A DNA stretch of 26,970 nucleotides from JACCUZ01 sp038246575 (GCA_038246575.1 JBBRVU010000038.1:1-26970); one strand, 5' to 3'; positions 9,865-19,674 are shown, numbered from the stretch's first letter. The notes: generated by a model not told the origin, from the sequence alone. Translations and numbers: made by a program.

Positions 9865-11811
9865 TCAGCCCGGTGGAGCGGGCAGCAGCTGCTCGCTGCC
9901 GTCCGTGCCGATCCGGGCGACGGCGGCGCGGATCCGGGCGATCTCGCCCGCCGGACGGCGCGGGTCGGGCAGCACCTGCGCCCAGGCGTCCACGGCGAGC
10001 GCGCCGTACACGTGCCCGTGCCCGACCGGCATCGCCGTAGCGGTAAACAGGTCGGCCGTCGTCTGCCAGAACCCGACCACCGGCATCCAGTGCACGTCTG
10101 GGCTGACGTCGGCGCCGCGTGGCGCCAGCCAGGCCCCCGAGCGCCACAGCAGCGACGGCGACCAGGCCACCACCGGGTCGGAGGGATGGACGAGGTAGAC
10201 GACCCGCGAGGGCGAGTGCCGGCCCCCGGCGCTGGCGGTCAGGTCGGTGGGCGCGGCGGCCACCTGCACATCGGGGTCGTCGCTGACCGGCCGCCAGACC
10301 GGGGTGCCGCCCCGGCGCTGCACCACCAGCCGCGTCCAGACCGGGTCGAAGTGCGGTGGCCCGATGAGCAGGGCGCCACCGGTCGTGCTCATGATGTCGT
10401 CCACGCTGGTGAAGGCGCTGTCGGTGGCGAAGGCCCCGAGGCTCTCTCCGTACACGACCAGCCGTGGTCGGCGCTGCTCCGGCATCCTTGCCAGCCGCGC
10501 GCGCACGGCGGTGACGAGCTCCTCGGACGTGCGCACGGCGGCGTCGCGGTCGACGAGGAAGGACAGCCAGCTGGGCAGGTAGGAGTACTGCACGGTGACG
10601 GTGGCCGAGTCGCCGTGACTGACGTACTCCAGCGCGGCTGCCGCCGCCGGGTCGATCCACCCGGTGCCGGTGCCGGCCGCGACTGCGACGACGCGCCGGT
10701 CGAGGCCGCCGGTGCGTTCCAGCTCGCGGACGGCCAGCACGGCCCTGGCCTCCGGCGTACGAGCCGAGGCCAGCCCGACGTAGACCCGGATCGGCTCGCG
10801 CGCGGCGGCGACGCCGGTGACCGCCGTGATCGTCGCGGCGTCCGGACCCTGGGCGACGAACTGGCGGCCTTCGCGTCCGAGCGAGGACCACTCGATGGAC
10901 GACCCCGGACCGCCGGAACGCAGCCCGCTGGCCGGCCGGGCCACCCCCGGCCCGGTGCCGGCGTTGGCTGCGGCGAAGGACTCACCAAGCGCCTGACCCA
11001 CCGACGCGGCCACCACGCCGGTGACCAGCACGTACACGGCGGTGGCGCTGAGCGCCATCGCGGTGAGCATCGCCAGTCGGCGCGGCAGGTAGCGCAGGAG
11101 TACGTCAAACAGGCGGCGGGTCGCCCAGACGATGCCCCGGCCGACCATGAGCAGGACGACCAGCACGAGGGCACCCAGCAGCGGCGAGAGCACCCAGCCG
11201 AGCGGTACGTGCTCGGGCATGCCGAGCAGCGCGCGCTGCATCTGCTGCCAGTGCCGGCCGAGGATGGCACTGCCGACCACCAACAGTGGTGTGGCCACGG
11301 CGAGCACCCGCCATAGTCGCGCGCGCCATATGCCCCCGGGCTGCGGCAGGCCGAGCGCCGGGACCGCCCAGCCGACGAAGCCTCCCAGGGCGTATCCCGA
11401 CGTCGCGCACAGCCCGGCGAGCAGGCCCTGGACCACCCAGCTGCGCGGCACCAGCGACGGGGTGAGCGACAGGCAGGCGAAGACCACGGCGGCCGTCGTG
11501 CCGGTGAGGCTGAGCGGTCGGAGCCGGCCGGACAGAGCATGCGGTCTCGTGCCGTAGCCGGTCGCGCCTTCGGGCGGGGGTGGCCGGCTTGCCGGCTCGC
11601 GGGTAGTCGTCGGCGCGTGCGGGGGCGAGCCGCCGAGGCGGCTCGCAACGCCGTCGGTCGCCGGCACGGGCGTTGTCTCCTCGACACGACACGTGGCTCG
11701 CGGGCTCGGCGGGCCACGGGTCAACGCTGCGTCGCGACCGGCCGACTGGTCAACCCAGTTGATCACACCGTGACCGGTGGGCCGCCTGAGCATGGGTTCG
11801 CCCCGGGTCAT
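9865..11811 (-). CDS. Membrane-anchored alpha/beta-hydrolase (Abhydrolase_9 family)
   Basis: A 648-residue protein. After a low-complexity N-terminus (1-95) come several hydrophobic segments: about 103-123, 126-150, 166-185, 205-228 and 247-272. They are followed by a soluble alpha/beta-hydrolase-like domain (about 310-640). The nucleophile elbow is Ser457 in VVYGESLGAFATDSAF. GTGTGWIDPAAAAALEYVSHGDSATVTVQYSYLP (380-413, in pieces) and the closing HGHVYGALAVDAW match the actinobacterial DUF/Abhydrolase_9 membrane proteins. The substrate is unknown; cell-envelope lipid or ester hydrolysis is possible. ATG 11811 overlaps the TGA of the upstream regulator gene (ATGA), so the two are probably co-translated; a later start near residue 7 cannot be excluded. 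Confidence 0.85.
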   Translation of the reverse strand: MTRGEPMLRRPTGHGVINWVDQSAGRDAALTRGPPSPRATCRVEETTPVPATDGVASRLGGSPPHAPTTTREPASRPPPPEGATGYGTRPHALSGRLRPLSLTGTTAAVVFACLSLTPSLVPRSWVVQGLLAGLCATSGYALGGFVGWAVPALGLPQPGGIWRARLWRVLAVATPLLVVGSAILGRHWQQMQRALLGMPEHVPLGWVLSPLLGALVLVVLLMVGRGIVWATRRLFDVLLRYLPRRLAMLTAMALSATAVYVLVTGVVAASVGQALGESFAAANAGTGPGVARPASGLRSGGPGSSIEWSSLGREGRQFVAQGPDAATITAVTGVAAAREPIRVYVGLASARTPEARAVLAVRELERTGGLDRRVVAVAAGTGTGWIDPAAAAALEYVSHGDSATVTVQYSYLPSWLSFLVDRDAAVRTSEELVTAVRARLARMPEQRRPRLVVYGESLGAFATDSAFTSVDDIMSTTGGALLIGPPHFDPVWTRLVVQRRGGTPVWRPVSDDPDVQVAAAPTDLTASAGGRHSPSRVVYLVHPSDPVVAWSPSLLWRSGAWLAPRGADVSPDVHWMPVVGFWQTTADLFTATAMPVGHGHVYGALAVDAWAQVLPDPRRPAGEIARIRAAVARIGTDGSEQLLPAPPG

Positions 11812-12350
11812 CGCGCGGCCCGCTCACCGCCGCGCCGCCGCGGCAGACCCGAGCGCCAGGCATAGACGATCAAGCCCTCCCTGTCGCGCAACCCGAGACG
11901 CTGCAGCATCCGAGACACGTGGCTCTTCACGGTGGTGACCTCCAGATGCATGGCGGCGGCAATCTCAGCGTTGCTAAGCCCCTCGGCGAGCAGGAGCAGG
12001 ACACGCTGTTGCTGCTCGCTGAGACCGGTGCGTGCTTGGCCGGGGGTGGCCGCGATGCCGGTCGCCGCGGCCGGATTGTCACCGGTGTCGACAGCCACCA
12101 CCGACCGCGACCCCGACGAGGGCGACGGTTCCGGCTGCGGCGACACGAGCTGTGCGGGAGGTGCGGAGCCAGACCGACTCTCGTACAAGGAGTCGAGATA
12201 GCTTTCGAGCAGAACTCGCTCGACACGCCAGGCGCCGCACAGTCGGATCGCCGGCACCGCTCCGCTGTCGAGGAGCGCCTGGACCTGGCCGGCGGTCAAC
12301 CCAAGTTCTCGCTGGATCTGTGGCAGCGACAGGAACCTCGAGTGCGACAA
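11808..12350 (-). CDS. Regulator fusing excisionase-type HTH and LuxR-type HTH
   Basis: A 180-residue protein with two DNA-binding modules. Residues about 6-56 resemble the HTH_17/excisionase (MerR-like) family: FLSLPQIQRELGLTAGQVQALLDSG then PAIRLCGAWRVERVLLESYL. A linker rich in Ser, Pro and Ala follows. Residues about 108-172 form a LuxR/GerE HTH (LSEQQQRVLLLLAEGLSNAEIAAAM, then TTVKSHVSRMLQRLGLRDR). No receiver or sensor domain is present. TTG 12350 is preferred because AGG lies 7 bases upstream and homologous proteins start just before FLSL; GTG 12377 would add nine residues but has no ribosome binding site. It is coupled to the membrane hydrolase and divergent from the borosin-like operon, so it may regulate one or both. 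Confidence 0.8.
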   Translation of the reverse strand: MSHSRFLSLPQIQRELGLTAGQVQALLDSGAVPAIRLCGAWRVERVLLESYLDSLYESRSGSAPPAQLVSPQPEPSPSSGSRSVVAVDTGDNPAAATGIAATPGQARTGLSEQQQRVLLLLAEGLSNAEIAAAMHLEVTTVKSHVSRMLQRLGLRDREGLIVYAWRSGLPRRRGGERAAR

Positions 12351-12599
12351 GGACCTACCTCCGGTGTCGGCTCGCACGGCGACGTTTGAGTGCCGGTCCC
12401 GGCGCCGCCTGGGGCCGCGCGGAGGAGGGCCGCGCGGAGGGGCGTCTGCGAGGACTCGTCCTCCTGATTCATCCCATAGCGGGCTGTGGTTGATCGATCA
12501 CGCTGCGAGATTAATGGCTGTTCCAGTGCCCGGGCCGCCACCGGCTTCGGAGCCACCTCGCGTCGCGGAACGACCGCGACCCATCGAAGGGAGAAGGAC
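12351..12599. promoter_or_regulatory. Divergent promoter region between the LuxR-type regulator and the borosin-like operon
   Basis: This 249-bp gap must hold the promoters of both divergent units. It contains the perfect 10-bp palindrome TGATCGATCA (12491-12500), about 100 bases before the precursor gene, overlapping a weak -35-like TTGATC (12490-12495). A strong ribosome binding site (GGGAGAAGG) ends 3 bases before ATG 12600. No convincing -10 box is visible. Confidence 0.5.
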
Positions 12600-12815
12600 A
12601 TGGCACTCGCCGACCTGCTCAAGGACGTCGCCGAGAACCCCGCGGTCGCGGCCAGCCTCAAGGCCGGCACGGACCAGGTCCTCGACCGCTACGGCCTGTC
12701 CGCCGAGCACCGCGCCACGCTCAGTAGCGGCGACCCCGTCGCCATCTCGCAGCTGGTCAAGAGCGAGGCCGCTACCAACCCCGAGGACGTCACCATCGTC
12801 CTCATCATCGTCTGA
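12600..12815 (+). CDS. Split-borosin-like RiPP precursor peptide, 71 aa
   Basis: ATG 12600 follows an excellent GGAGAAGG site. The peptide has a helical N-terminal two-thirds: MALADLLKDVAENPAVAASL (1-20), then LDRYGLSAEHRATLSSGDP (28-46), with the pattern xYGLSxExxxxLxSGDxxxL. This follows the same plan as SonA, the precursor with a borosin-binding domain in the Shewanella split-borosin system. The C-terminus after PED is a run of beta-branched and aliphatic residues, VTIVLIIV (64-71), the kind of core that borosin enzymes N-methylate on the backbone. There is no follower after the core. The methyltransferase gene begins 2 bases after its stop. Family assignment is by recall of SonA/OphA features; methylation itself is inferred. 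Confidence 0.88.
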   Translation: MALADLLKDVAENPAVAASLKAGTDQVLDRYGLSAEHRATLSSGDPVAISQLVKSEAATNPEDVTIVLIIV

Positions 12816-12817
12816 CG

Positions 12818-13705
12818 ATGCCGTCCTCCGTCGACATGCCGGCCACCGTCGCGCCATCGGCGCACCCCAACGGGATCCCGACCGCGCCCACCCGCGCCAA
12901 CTGGCTCATGGTCGTGGGGACGGGGATCGCCGCCCGCGGCCAGCTCACCATCGAGGCCAGGAGCTGCGTCCGCGACGCCGACGTCGTGCTGCACGTCGTG
13001 ACCGACACACTGACCGAGCAGGCACTGCACGAGCTGAACCCGCGCTGCGAGAGCCTGCGCAGCTGCTACGCCGACGGCAAGGCGCGCGCCGAGACCTACC
13101 GCGAGATGGTTGATCGGATCATCGAGTACCTCGACGCCGGCGCCACCGTCTGCGCGGTGTTCTACGGCCACCCGGGCGTGTTCGTGACCCCTTCCCACGA
13201 GGCGGTCCGACGCGCTCGGGAGCGTGGCCACGAGGCGCGCATGCTGCCGGCGGTGTCGGCGGAGGACTGCCTGTTCAGTGATCTGGGAGTCGACCCGGCG
13301 CGCCGCGGCTGCCAGACGTACGAGGCCACCGACTTCGTCCTGCGGCCGCGGGTCATCGATCCGACCGCGGCGCTCGTCCTCTGGCAGGCCGGACTCGTCG
13401 GACACCTCGACTTCCGCAGCCGCGGCTATGAGAACCGTGGGATCGGCGAGCTCGTCCAGCGGCTCGAGCTGACCTATCAGGCATCGCACGAGGTGACGGT
13501 CTACGAGGCCGCGGTGCTCCCGCTGCAGCTGCCCCGGATCGAGCGGACCAGGGTCGGTCGGCTCGCAGCTGCGGGTCTGCGTTCGATCTCGACGCTCTAT
13601 GTCCCGCCCGCCGGCGAGCCGCTCGTCGACCGGGGCGTCGCCGCCCGGCTGGGCATCGAACTGGGCTTGCTCGCGAGCGCGCCTGGCCTCGTCGGCACAG
13701 CCTGA
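12818..13705 (+). CDS. Borosin-type peptide backbone alpha-N-methyltransferase
   Basis: A 295-residue SAM-dependent methyltransferase of the tetrapyrrole (precorrin) methylase fold. It departs from cobalamin/siroheme enzymes and closely resembles the catalytic domain of the fungal borosin enzyme OphMA and bacterial SonM. The landmarks are VVGTGIAARGQLT (32-44), FYGHPGVFVTPSH (115-127), MLPAVSAEDCLFSDLG (142-157), GCQTYEATDFVLRPR (164-178) and LVLWQAGLVGHLDF (186-199). The loop YADGKARAETY (84-94) supplies Tyr84, Arg90 and Tyr94, matching the OphMA Tyr66/Arg72/Tyr76 active-site pattern. Unlike OphMA it carries no C-terminal core peptide, because the substrate is encoded by the gene ending 2 bp upstream. 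ATG 12818 has no ribosome binding site, consistent with coupling to the precursor. Confidence 0.92.
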   Translation: MPSSVDMPATVAPSAHPNGIPTAPTRANWLMVVGTGIAARGQLTIEARSCVRDADVVLHVVTDTLTEQALHELNPRCESLRSCYADGKARAETYREMVDRIIEYLDAGATVCAVFYGHPGVFVTPSHEAVRRARERGHEARMLPAVSAEDCLFSDLGVDPARRGCQTYEATDFVLRPRVIDPTAALVLWQAGLVGHLDFRSRGYENRGIGELVQRLELTYQASHEVTVYEAAVLPLQLPRIERTRVGRLAAAGLRSISTLYVPPAGEPLVDRGVAARLGIELGLLASAPGLVGTA

Positions 13706-13740
13706 ACCCGTCACGGCAACCGCACACGACAGGGGCACAG

Positions 13741-15354
13741 ATGGCCGGTCCTGGACGCACTGCCGTCGGTGGCAGCGCCCGCGAACCGCTGCCCGGCGCG
13801 CGGCGAGTCGCCGACCTGGCGCGGGAGGACTCGGTCCAGGTGACACTGCGGCTGAGGCGTCGCCAGCCGCTGCCGGCGGAGACAGCTTCCGCGCTCGCGA
13901 CCCGCGCGGACCTGCGGCGGGAGCACTGGTCACACGCCCAGCTCGTAGCCGACCACGGCGCGTCCGGCGCGGACGTCGAGGCCGTGCGCGCCGCGGCCGA
14001 TCGCGCGGGCCTGCGGGTGGTCTCTGCCGATCGGGCCCGCCGCACCGTCGTGCTGGAGGGTTCGGCGGCGGCGGTCGGGCGGACCTTCGCAGTCACGCTC
14101 GGCCGCTACCAGCATCGCACCGGCCGCTATCGCGGCTACAAAGGGCCTGTCCGGTTCCCAGAGGAGCTCGCGACTCGCGTGGAGGCCGTCCTCGGCCTGG
14201 ACGACCGCCCGCAGCTGCACAGCCGGACCACCCCGGTGACGGGCACGACATCCGCGGGCGACGTCACCCCGTCTCCGGTGACGACGATCGCCGACGCGTA
14301 CGGCTTTCGCTCCTGCGGTACGGGTGCGGGTCAGGGCATCGGGATCGTTGCGCTCGGCGGTGGATACCGCGATTCGGACGTCCAGGCCTACGCCGCGCGG
14401 CTCGGCCTCTCGAGCGCGCCGACGGTGGTGGCCGTGAGCGTCGACGGTGCCGGCAACGTCCCGACCGGGTCGGTCACCGGTCTGGACAGCGAGGTGGCGC
14501 TCGATGTGCAGGTCGCCCTCGCGGTCGCTCCCGCGGCAGCCATCACGGTCTACTTCGCACCGAACACCGATGCCGGGATGCTGGGCGCGATCACGACCGC
14601 GGTACACGACACGACGCACCGGCTGTCGGTGCTGTCCATCAGCTGGGGATCAGCCGAGGCCACCTGGACCGGCTCGGCCCTCGCTGCGATCGACGATGCG
14701 TTGCTCGAGGCAGCCCTGCTCGGTGTCTGTGTGGTGGCCGCGGCGGGGGACAACGGCGCCGTCGCGCGCGTTCCCGACGGCCGGGTGCACGTCGAGTTCC
14801 CCGCGTCGAGCCCGTACGTCCTGTCCTGCGGCGGCACCCGCCTCGAGCTCGCGGACCAGCGCATCGCGCGCGAAGTCGTCTGGAACGATGGCTCCGGCCA
14901 CGCCTCCGGCGGCGGGATCAGCGATACCTTCGACCGGCCGCCATGGCAGGCGAGCGTCGGCTTGCCGCCGTCGCTCAACCCCGGTGGCCGCGTCGGACGC
15001 GGGGTGCCGGACGTCGCAGGAGACGCCGACGCGCGCACCGGCTACGAGGTCCTGGTCGACGGGACCTGGGCGGTCACCGGCGGCACCAGTGCGGCGACGC
15101 CGCTCTACGCGGCGTACCTCGCCACCCTGTCCGCCTCGCTCGGGCAACGGGTGGGCTACCTCAACCCGCTGCTCTACCGCCTCGCCGGCACGCCGGCGCT
15201 GCGCGCGATCACTGTCGGCGACAACGGGGTCCCCGGGACGGCGGGGTACCGCGCGGGCCCGGGCTGGGACTGCTGCACCGGTCTCGGCGTCGGCTCCGGG
15301 CCAGGACTTCGTGCCGCGCTGGGCGCCCTGAGCGACCCACCACCACCGACCTGA
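13741..15354 (+). CDS. S53 family (sedolisin/kumamolisin-like) serine-carboxyl peptidase
   Basis: A 537-residue sedolisin. Residues about 20-170 form the pro-kumamolisin activation domain (VTLRLRRRQPLP, and GRTFAVTLGRYQHRTGRYRG in 113-132). The catalytic domain keeps the full set: Glu251 and Asp255 in LDSEVALDVQ, oxyanion Asp337 in AAAGDNGA and nucleophile Ser450 in GGTSAATP. The C-terminal calcium site follows GWDCCTGLGVGSG. No signal peptide or transmembrane segment is visible, so it is either cytoplasmic or exported by another route. An AGGGG ribosome binding site precedes ATG 13741, 35 bp after the methyltransferase gene. In this operon the obvious inferred role is cutting the N-methylated core from its leader. 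Sedolisins normally work at acid pH, so an unrelated extracellular role remains possible. Confidence 0.9.
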   Translation: MAGPGRTAVGGSAREPLPGARRVADLAREDSVQVTLRLRRRQPLPAETASALATRADLRREHWSHAQLVADHGASGADVEAVRAAADRAGLRVVSADRARRTVVLEGSAAAVGRTFAVTLGRYQHRTGRYRGYKGPVRFPEELATRVEAVLGLDDRPQLHSRTTPVTGTTSAGDVTPSPVTTIADAYGFRSCGTGAGQGIGIVALGGGYRDSDVQAYAARLGLSSAPTVVAVSVDGAGNVPTGSVTGLDSEVALDVQVALAVAPAAAITVYFAPNTDAGMLGAITTAVHDTTHRLSVLSISWGSAEATWTGSALAAIDDALLEAALLGVCVVAAAGDNGAVARVPDGRVHVEFPASSPYVLSCGGTRLELADQRIAREVVWNDGSGHASGGGISDTFDRPPWQASVGLPPSLNPGGRVGRGVPDVAGDADARTGYEVLVDGTWAVTGGTSAATPLYAAYLATLSASLGQRVGYLNPLLYRLAGTPALRAITVGDNGVPGTAGYRAGPGWDCCTGLGVGSGPGLRAALGALSDPPPPT

Positions 15355-15406
15355 CGACCGTAGGCGCAGCTCACTCCGGGCTGCCGAACACGAAGGAGGT
15401 CATGCT

Positions 15407-15619
15407 ATGCCCGCAAGGAACGAGGAATGTTCGATCTGCACAGAGCCGCTCGGCACGGGTCCCCACGGACCGGTGACGACGGCGATGGGACACCGCGCCG
15501 GAGCCGTCTGGCACGCCTTTCACGTCGGGTGCATCTCCGCACTGACCTCGCGAGGCGACTGGAAGTGCCCGCTGTGCCGGGCCCAGGTGAACCCGTGGTC
15601 TCAGGTCCCACTCGCCTGA
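15407..15619 (+). CDS. Small RING-H2-like zinc-binding protein, 70 aa
   Basis: A perfect AAGGAGGT lies 6 bases before ATG 15407, so this short gene is probably well translated. The protein shows a RING-finger metal pattern: Cys8-x2-Cys11 (ECSIC), His29, His36-x2-His39-x2-Cys42 (WHAFHVGC) and Cys54-x2-Cys57 (DWKCPLCRAQ). The spacing HxxHxxC...CPLC is that of RING-H2 ubiquitin-ligase domains. The third ligand, normally Cys, is missing and may be replaced by His29. RING domains are rare in bacteria. It sits 52 bp after the peptidase in the same operon. It could be a protein-protein adaptor for the maturation complex or an E3-like partner; ubiquitin-like chemistry is not supported by any neighbour here. 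Confidence 0.75.
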   Translation: MPARNEECSICTEPLGTGPHGPVTTAMGHRAGAVWHAFHVGCISALTSRGDWKCPLCRAQVNPWSQVPLA

Positions 15620-15666
15620 GCCGGCCTCGACCCTCTCCGTCGCCAACGCCGAGCAGGAGACAGCAG

Positions 15667-15858
15667 ATGCCCTTCTACCAGTGCTTCAAGACCGTGGACC
15701 GCACCGTGTACGTCAGCAGCACCGGCTTCCGCAGCCACGCCGAAGGCGCCAGCTGGGTCGCGGCCTGCATGCAGCACTTCGGGATCCAAGGAAACGCCAT
15801 GCTCGGCAAGCCCTGGGAGTCGCCCAGTCAGCCCGACCGCGCCACGATCTGGCCCTGA
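15667..15858 (+). CDS. Small orphan protein, 63 aa
   Basis: ATG 15667 follows AGGAGA at a good distance, 47 bp after the RING-like gene, so it is probably the last gene of the operon. The product begins MPFYQCFKTVDRTVYVSSTG, which could form a beta-hairpin, followed by a likely helix (HAEGASWVAACMQHFGI) and a Trp/Pro-rich tail ending TIWP. No family is recognised. It has no leader-like features or hydrophobic core such as the 71-aa precursor has, so a second borosin substrate seems unlikely. An accessory or binding role is possible. Confidence 0.55.
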   Translation: MPFYQCFKTVDRTVYVSSTGFRSHAEGASWVAACMQHFGIQGNAMLGKPWESPSQPDRATIWP

Positions 15859-15934
15859 CCCGGCACGTCGGGCGCGAGCACGTCCGTACCGTCGACGTGA
15901 CCGCAATCGACGGCTGACGTGGAGGGCGGGGAGG

Positions 15935-16429
15935 GTGCGCCGCTGGGCGGCTCCGGTGCGACGTGGCACGATCGCGCAGGTGAGCTGCAGTCCCGCCGCG
16001 GCGCAGCACCTGCGCGACCTCGCGCGGCTGCGCCGCGTCCGCGACCGGATCGACCGCGAGTATGCGCAGCCGCTGGACGTCGAGGCGCTCGCCCGTGGCG
16101 TGCACATGTCGGCCGGACACCTCAGCCGCGAGTTCCGGCTCGCCTATGGCGAGTCTCCGTACGCCTATCTGATGACGCGGCGCATCGAGCGTGCGATGGC
16201 GCTGCTGCGTCGTGGCGGCCTCAGCGTCACTGAGGTTTGTTTCACGGTCGGCTGCTCGTCGCTGGGCACCTTCAGCACTCGCTTCACCGAGCTGGTCGGG
16301 ATGCCGCCCAGCACCTACCGGCGCCTGGCGGCGCGCGCGACGGCGGGGATGCCCCCGTGCGTGGCCAAGCAGGTGACCAGACCGATCAGGAATCGAGAAG
16401 CGCGGATCACGGAGCCGCACCTAGCCTGA
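15935..16429 (+). CDS. AraC-family transcriptional regulator (short form)
   Basis: A 164-residue protein that is mostly the AraC/XylS DNA-binding domain (about 30-115). The first HTH is VEALARGVHMSAGHLSREF and the second LSVTEVCFTVGCSSLGTFS followed by the family signature FTELVGMPPSTYR. It lacks the N-terminal effector domain of classical AraC proteins. GTG 15935 is favoured by GGAGGG 8 bases upstream; GTG 15980 is a shorter option. It lies 5 bp before a VOC/glyoxalase-like gene on the same strand, a pairing common in actinobacteria in which the regulator probably controls the VOC gene and itself. It need not be part of the borosin-like operon. Confidence 0.85.
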   Translation: MRRWAAPVRRGTIAQVSCSPAAAQHLRDLARLRRVRDRIDREYAQPLDVEALARGVHMSAGHLSREFRLAYGESPYAYLMTRRIERAMALLRRGGLSVTEVCFTVGCSSLGTFSTRFTELVGMPPSTYRRLAARATAGMPPCVAKQVTRPIRNREARITEPHLA

Positions 16430-16434
16430 CCGCC

Positions 16435-16845
16435 ATGGACATCACCATCTCCGCGAGCTTCCTCCCGCACGAGGACCCGGACACCTCCCTGGCCTTCTAC
16501 CGCGACGTCCTCGGCTTCGAGGTCCGCAACGACGTCGGAAAGGGCACGATGCGCTGGATCACTGTCGGGCCCGCCGACCAACCCGGCACGTCGATCCTGC
16601 TGGCGCCACCGGCCACCGACCCTGGCATCACCGACGACGAGCGCCGCACCATCGCCGAGATGATGGCCAAGGGCACGTACGGCTGGATCCTGCTGGGTAC
16701 CAAGGACCTCGACGGCACCTTCGAGCGGCTGCAGGCCGGCGACGCCGAGGTCGTCCAGGAGCCGACCGAGCAGCCGTACGGGATTCGCGACTGCGCCGTC
16801 CGCGATCCGGCGGGCAACCTCGTCCGCATCCAGGAAGTGCGCTGA
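16435..16845 (+). CDS. VOC (glyoxalase/bleomycin-resistance-like) family protein
   Basis: A 136-residue single-chain vicinal-oxygen-chelate protein with the two-repeat beta-alpha-beta-beta-beta plan. SLAFYRDVLGFEVRNDVG (18-35) opens the first module, and YGIRDCAVRDPAGNLVRIQEV (115-135, in pieces) closes the second with the usual DPxGN turn. The members paired with a short AraC regulator are often called glyoxalase-like, but substrates are not established. It may detoxify an aldehyde or bind a small ligand. ATG 16435 lies 5 bp after the regulator stop, so they form a two-gene unit. Confidence 0.87.
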   Translation: MDITISASFLPHEDPDTSLAFYRDVLGFEVRNDVGKGTMRWITVGPADQPGTSILLAPPATDPGITDDERRTIAEMMAKGTYGWILLGTKDLDGTFERLQAGDAEVVQEPTEQPYGIRDCAVRDPAGNLVRIQEVR

Positions 16846-16974
16846 GCCGACCGGCGATCGCGGGCCTGCGCGACGGCGCCGTGAAGGAGCCCGCGCAGGA
16901 CCCCGGTTGCAACGTCCGCGGGCTGCCCCGGTCGAGGTCGACGTCGAGGTTGGCAAGATCGACGCATCGCCGGA

Positions 16975-17133
16975 GTGGGTGCCCGGTTCGTCGCGTACAC
17001 CGGCTTCGACCGGCGAGCGCTGGCCACGCCGTGGCGCTGGTTCCGCATCTCCCTGCGCTACCTCCAGGCTTGGCGCGAAGCGAACGAACTGCCTGGCCGT
17101 GAGTTGATGCGCGACGGTCACTGGTTGGGCTGA
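16975..17133 (+). CDS. Possible small ORF or gene fragment
   Basis: A 52-codon frame from GTG 16975 to TGA 17131-17133. The residues (FVAYTGFDRRALATPWRWFRI, then LRYLQAWREANELPGRE) look like genuine helical protein rather than a shadow frame. No family is recognised. The ribosome binding site is poor, and the upstream frame is arginine-rich without a better start, so it may be the tail of a decayed gene. Confidence 0.35.
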   Translation: MGARFVAYTGFDRRALATPWRWFRISLRYLQAWREANELPGRELMRDGHWLG

Positions 17134-17221
17134 CGCCTCAGCCGCGCGCCGACCGGACCGACGTCTGAGAGCCCGACGTACTGTTTGACGCTGGTCGGAT
17201 GGAGCAGGGCGAACGCCGACG

Positions 17222-17241
17222 GAGACCGCGAAGGCGGTCTC
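17222..17241 (+). promoter_or_regulatory. Perfect 8-bp hairpin in the leader of the UvrA-like gene
   Basis: GAGACCGC-GAAG-GCGGTCTC forms a perfect 8-bp stem with a 4-base loop, ending 21 bases before ATG 17263 and next to its GGAG site. It could be a regulatory RNA hairpin or a DNA operator. A TTGACG at 17185 might be a -35 element, but no matching -10 is seen. Confidence 0.45.
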
Positions 17242-17262
17242 GCCGCACAGATGGAGACACCG

Positions 17263-19674
<2,412 letters not shown>

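Noticed and set aside
8135..11316. Plus-strand frames of 687 and 434 codons
   Set aside because: They are antisense to the XRE-MurA and membrane-hydrolase genes, with no family resemblance and biased composition.
12818..13705. Assignment as a uroporphyrinogen/precorrin methyltransferase
   Set aside because: The fold is shared, but the detailed motifs follow borosin enzymes, a borosin-like precursor precedes it, and no porphyrin or cobalamin genes are nearby.
17185..17190. TTGACG as a promoter -35 box for the UvrA-like gene
   Set aside because: No acceptable -10 hexamer lies 16-18 bp downstream.
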